The notes beneath the pieces were generated by a model, which was not told where the DNA came from, did not search any database, and saw only the letters and a program-made list of their open reading frames with translations. The position numbers and the translations under genes were made by a program. From the NCBI RefSeq assembly GCF_030269485.1, contig NZ_BSTL01000014.1, positions 1 to 64,000 on the forward strand: 64,000 nucleotides of DNA, given 5' to 3'. Below, piece after piece: positions 61,334 to 64,000 of the stretch. Numbering within the stretch: the first letter of the stretch is position 1; every line of letters begins with the position of its first letter. The stretch is from Actinoplanes sp. NBRC 103695. Its GTDB lineage: Bacteria > Actinomycetota > Actinomycetes > Mycobacteriales > Micromonosporaceae.

Positions 61334-62334
61334 CGGATCGCATCCCGGTCCAGCGCCGCCCCGGGTCGCCCGCCCCGTCCCAGCGCCGCCCGGTCCCGTC
61401 CCAGCGCCAACCGGCTCCGTCCCAGCGCCGCCCGGAGTCGCTGCAGAGGCGTCGGCGGCAGCGTCCGCAGCGCACCCCGGGCGAAGTGCCGCTCCACGTA
61501 GAACTGAAGAACCGACAGCAGAGCGGTCAGAATCACGTACCAGACGGTGGCGACCATCAGCAGAGGAACCACGCGCCCGTTGCGCCCGTAGACGACCTGC
61601 ACCTGATAAAACAGCTCACCGATCGCCAGCACGTACACGACGGATGTGCTCTTCAACAGGTTGACCAGCTCGTTGGCCGCACTGGGCAGGATCGCCCGCA
61701 TGGCCTGCGGCAGCAGAATCCGCCGGAACTGCCGCCCCCGCGGAATCCCCAACGCGGCGGCCGCCTCGAGCTGCCCTTGATCAACCGAGATGATCCCCGC
61801 CCGGACGATCTCGGCGGCATAGGCGGCCTCATGCAAGGCCAACCCGAGCAGGGCAGCCCCCATCGAGCTGACCAGCCCCGACGTCTCCACCGAGAAGAAC
61901 CCGGGCCCGAACGGCACCCCGACTTGCAACCGGTCGTAGAGATAGCCGAGGTTCGCCCAGAACAGCAACTGAACGATCAACGGCACCGACCGGAACACCC
62001 AGATGTACGTCCAGGAAACGGCGAGCAGTACCGGATTACGCGACAGCCGCATCGCGGCCAGCACCACCCCGCCGAGAAACCCGAGCACGGCCCCCGCAAC
62101 GGTCAGCTGCAACGTGACCAGCAACGCCCGCATGACGGAACGCTCGAAGAAGTACCCGCCGAACGTCCCCCAGTCCCACCCCGCATTGGTGGCAAGCCCA
62201 TGAACGAACTGCGCCACCAGAACCAACACGGCCACTGTCCCGACCCACCGCCACGGATGCCGCGCCGCAACCACAACCGGCTCATCATCAGCATCAGCCG
62301 CCCGACCCCTGCGCGGCGAGGTCAACAGGCTCAC
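61330..62334 (-). CDS. Amino-acid ABC transporter permease
   Basis: A 334-residue membrane protein with five to six helices and the EAA-type coupling loop EAAAALGIPRGRQFRRILLPQAMR (about residues 192-215). The block SWTYIWVFRSVPLIVQLLFWANLGYL is typical of HisM/GlnP permeases. The C-terminal ~45 residues are an unusual extension of short LGRSR/LGRDR/LGRGG repeats rich in Arg, Leu and Gly, encoded by degenerate GTCCCAGCGCC repeats. First gene of the importer operon; no clear promoter can be defined in the repetitive upstream region. Confidence 0.9.
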   Translation of the reverse strand: MSLLTSPRRGRAADADDEPVVVAARHPWRWVGTVAVLVLVAQFVHGLATNAGWDWGTFGGYFFERSVMRALLVTLQLTVAGAVLGFLGGVVLAAMRLSRNPVLLAVSWTYIWVFRSVPLIVQLLFWANLGYLYDRLQVGVPFGPGFFSVETSGLVSSMGAALLGLALHEAAYAAEIVRAGIISVDQGQLEAAAALGIPRGRQFRRILLPQAMRAILPSAANELVNLLKSTSVVYVLAIGELFYQVQVVYGRNGRVVPLLMVATVWYVILTALLSVLQFYVERHFARGALRTLPPTPLQRLRAALGRSRLALGRDRAALGRGGRPGAALDRDAIR

Positions 62335-62765
62335 AACAAGGACGCTAGATTCACCACCCGATAACGCTCAAGTCCTATCGGCTAGATATGCAATACCAAC
62401 TTGTTTCAGCCCGCCCCGCACCCGTTCCAAGCTCGCGCGGGCCGCCGTTCACCGCGGGGCCGGGCTCACCGCCCGCGCCCGTTTCAACTGGCCCGCGCCC
62501 GTCTCAAGCCCGCGCGTGGGCCGCCATTCACCCCGAGCCGAGCCCACCGCCCCCGCCCGCACCCGGGCCGACGCGGACTACAACGAGCGCGAGCGTGGCC
62601 ACGCTCGCCGCCCGCGCCCGCCTCAACCGGCCCGCGCCCGCCTCAACCGGCCCACGCCTGGCTCAACCGGCCCGCGCCCGCCTCAACCGGCCCGCGCCCG
62701 CCTCAACCGGCCCGCGCCCGCCTCAACCGGCCCACGCCTGGCTCAACCGGCCCGCGCCGAGAGGG
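62335..62765. repeat. Repeat-rich gap containing seven 20-bp units (62611-62750)
   Basis: The 431-base gap has no convincing gene. At 62611-62750 seven exact 20-bp units follow each other in the order A A B A A A B, where A is CCCGCGCCCGCCTCAACCGG and B is CCCACGCCTGGCTCAACCGG. A partial eighth unit starts at 62751. Degraded relatives (CCCGCGCCCGTTTCAACTGG and similar) occur from about 62470. There are no CRISPR-like variable spacers. Confidence 0.9.
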
Positions 62766-63527
62766 TCAGCGGAGGGTCCGGTAGGAGGAACTCGTCACGC
62801 CGGCGGTGTGGGTGGCGCGGACCTCGATCAGCTCGCCCAGGATGGTTGCCCGGTCGAAGACCACCGGCGTGTCGTCGCCGCCGAAGCTGACCCGGTCGCT
62901 GTGCAGCACCGGCGCCCCGGCCGGGCGGTTCAGCAGCGCCGACAGTCCCTCCTCGAGCAGAGCCGGCGAGAGCCGCTCCTCGGCGCGCACCACCGTCGTG
63001 CCGGTCGAGGCGAGCGCGTCGTACAGCGAGGTCGCCGCCAGGTCCGCGCCCGCCATGCGTCCCGCGTACTCCCCCGGGATCCAGGACGTCTGGTGGATCG
63101 CAGGAGTGGTCCCGAGCCGACGCAACCGCTCGATACGCAGCCCCGGCGCACCGGCGGCCAGCCCGAGCCGCTCGGCCACCCAGCCCGGCAGCGGACCCTC
63201 CTCGCGCGCCAAGACGACGGTGTCCACCGTGTGCCCCTGCGCACGCAGATCGTCGGAGAGACTGCGTAACGGACCCATCGTGTGCGCCGCCTTGGGCCCG
63301 GAGACAAAGGTCCCGCGGCCCGGCTCCTGAGTAACCAGACCCTGGTCGGCAAGCAGCCCCAAAGCCTGACGCAGAGTCATGAGCGTGACCCCGTAGGACG
63401 CGCTCAGCTCCCGTTGCGCCGGCAGCGCCTGCCCGGCCCGGTACTCCCCGATCGCAATACGGTGCTGAAGGTCCGCCGCAATGGTGGCGTACTTCGGCTC
63501 GCGCCGTTCGCCGTCCCTCACCACCAC
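62766..63527 (-). CDS. GntR-family regulator with UTRA domain
   Basis: A 253-residue regulator. GTG 63527 has GGAG 6 bases upstream; two further GTGs follow directly. The winged helix reads KYATIAADLQHRIAIGEYRAGQALPAQRELSASYGV, then TLRQALGLLADQGLVTQEPGRGTFV. The C-terminal UTRA domain carries GLRIERLRRLGTTPAIHQTSWIPGEYAG and the strand block APVLHSDRVSFGGDDTPVVFDRA. UTRA domains bind sugars or related small molecules. The neighbouring importer operon lies on the same strand, downstream of the repeat region; regulation of it is possible but not shown. Confidence 0.9.
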   Translation of the reverse strand: MVVRDGERREPKYATIAADLQHRIAIGEYRAGQALPAQRELSASYGVTLMTLRQALGLLADQGLVTQEPGRGTFVSGPKAAHTMGPLRSLSDDLRAQGHTVDTVVLAREEGPLPGWVAERLGLAAGAPGLRIERLRRLGTTPAIHQTSWIPGEYAGRMAGADLAATSLYDALASTGTTVVRAEERLSPALLEEGLSALLNRPAGAPVLHSDRVSFGGDDTPVVFDRATILGELIEVRATHTAGVTSSSYRTLR

Positions 63528-63876
63528 TAGCCGCTCCGTCAATAATCCAGGCCGTCCGACACCGGCGTTCCGGCATCCCACCCTGCCAGCGCCGACAACC
63601 CAGCGTCCCGGCAAGTCTGCCAGTCCAGTCCTCGGCGCCGGCGTCCCGGCGAACCCTGTCCACCGCCGGCGTCCCGGCAAGGCCGCCCGCCCAAGCCAGC
63701 GTCCCGGCGCGACCGTCGACCGCCCAGCGCCGGCTCGCCGAAGCCATCACCTGGGCCGCCAGCGCGCCGGCTGGCACCGCTACGACATTCTGGCGCCCCG
63801 GCGACCCTGTTGCTCGTCCAGGCCAGCCGACCCCGCCACCATCGAACGGCACAGCGCCTTGCCACTCGGCGAACCC
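63528..63876. repeat. Degenerate GTCCCGGC repeat region without a gene
   Basis: Upstream of the GntR gene the motif AGCGTCCCGGC or GGCGTCCCGGC recurs at roughly 30-45-base intervals (about 63598, 63643, 63665 and 63697). Open frames on the minus strand are only repeat-derived and have no plausible start or family. Confidence 0.5.
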
Positions 63877-64000
63877 GTCAGGCATCGAGACCGTCCAGCC
63901 CCGGCATCCGGCGACGCCGTCAGGCATCGACGCCGTCCAGCCCCGGCATCCGGCGACGCCGTCAGGCATCGAGACCGTCCAGCGCCGCGCGCATCCCGGT
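63877..64000. repeat. 42-bp tandem repeat running off the window end
   Basis: A unit starting GTCAGGCATCGAGACCGTCC is present at 63877-63918, again at 63919-63960 with few changes, and partially from 63961 to the end of the window. The unit length of 42 bases equals 14 codons, and the minus strand reads MPDGVAGCRGWTVS per unit. Coding status cannot be judged because the array continues outside. Confidence 0.85.

Noticed and set aside
62611-62750. CRISPR-like array
   Set aside because: The units are contiguous 20-bp copies with no variable spacers and no cas genes nearby.

Overview
This is a high-GC window with the look of a secreting soil actinomycete, probably from the Micromonosporaceae (an Actinoplanes-like relative). 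The taxonomic guess is inference from codon bias, frequent GTG starts, and gene content (chitinase, mannanase-like hydrolase, polyester-hydrolase-type cutinase, tripeptidyl-aminopeptidase-like hydrolase, TetR/MerR regulators). No rRNA, tRNA, insertion sequence or CRISPR array was recognised.

Left part (1-9.2 kb): the 3' end of a large DUF4157/eCIS-type protein and a leucine-rich-repeat gene, then a scarred stretch. There an intact hydantoinase operon (hyuA, hyuB, N-carbamoylsarcosine-amidase-like hydrolase, minus strand) is flanked by fragments of at least seven other genes: leuC, a sugar ABC permease, a CaiB CoA-transferase with an internal deletion, a GntR tail, HMG-CoA lyase, an alcohol dehydrogenase start and an alpha/beta hydrolase tail.

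Middle part (9.2-43.5 kb): mostly ordinary chromosomal genes. These are a GH18 chitinase, an HD protein, a PP2C phosphatase, an AlkZ-like protein and pgi (the last three overlapping in one transcription unit), a GGDEF-EAL membrane protein, an SDR/TetR divergent pair with twin palindromic operators, a GH26-like hydrolase, a dipeptidase, an HExxH protease, a second DUF4157 protein carrying a phospholipase-C-like segment and an OmpA domain, a MerR/SDR pair, an ABC exporter divergent from its likely two-component system, a MerR-VIT/VWA couple, an RHH-DUF4097 couple, a PET-hydrolase-like cutinase, a CBS protein, a secretory lipase and a ricin-lectin membrane protein.

Right part (43.5-58.8 kb): the most remarkable region. 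A seven-gene, overlapping minus-strand operon encodes a secreted/anchored VWA protein, a 1054-residue tubulin/FtsZ-superfamily GTPase, a 769-residue membrane protein, a previously easily missed 39-residue membrane peptide, a pseudokinase-TRAFAC GTPase fusion, a membrane-anchored partner, and a SEDS (FtsW/RodA)-like polytopic protein. Divergent from it is a coupled EACC1-caspase pair, and convergent to that a zinc-ribbon membrane protein plus an M48 metalloprotease with its own zinc ribbon. Together this looks like a GTP-dependent, membrane-associated conflict or cell-death system with a caspase effector. The component families are recognisable; the combined role is inference.

Right end (58.9-64 kb): a GNAT acetyltransferase coupled to a polar amino-acid ABC importer, then a repeat-rich zone (20-bp and 42-bp tandem repeats) around a GntR/UTRA regulator.
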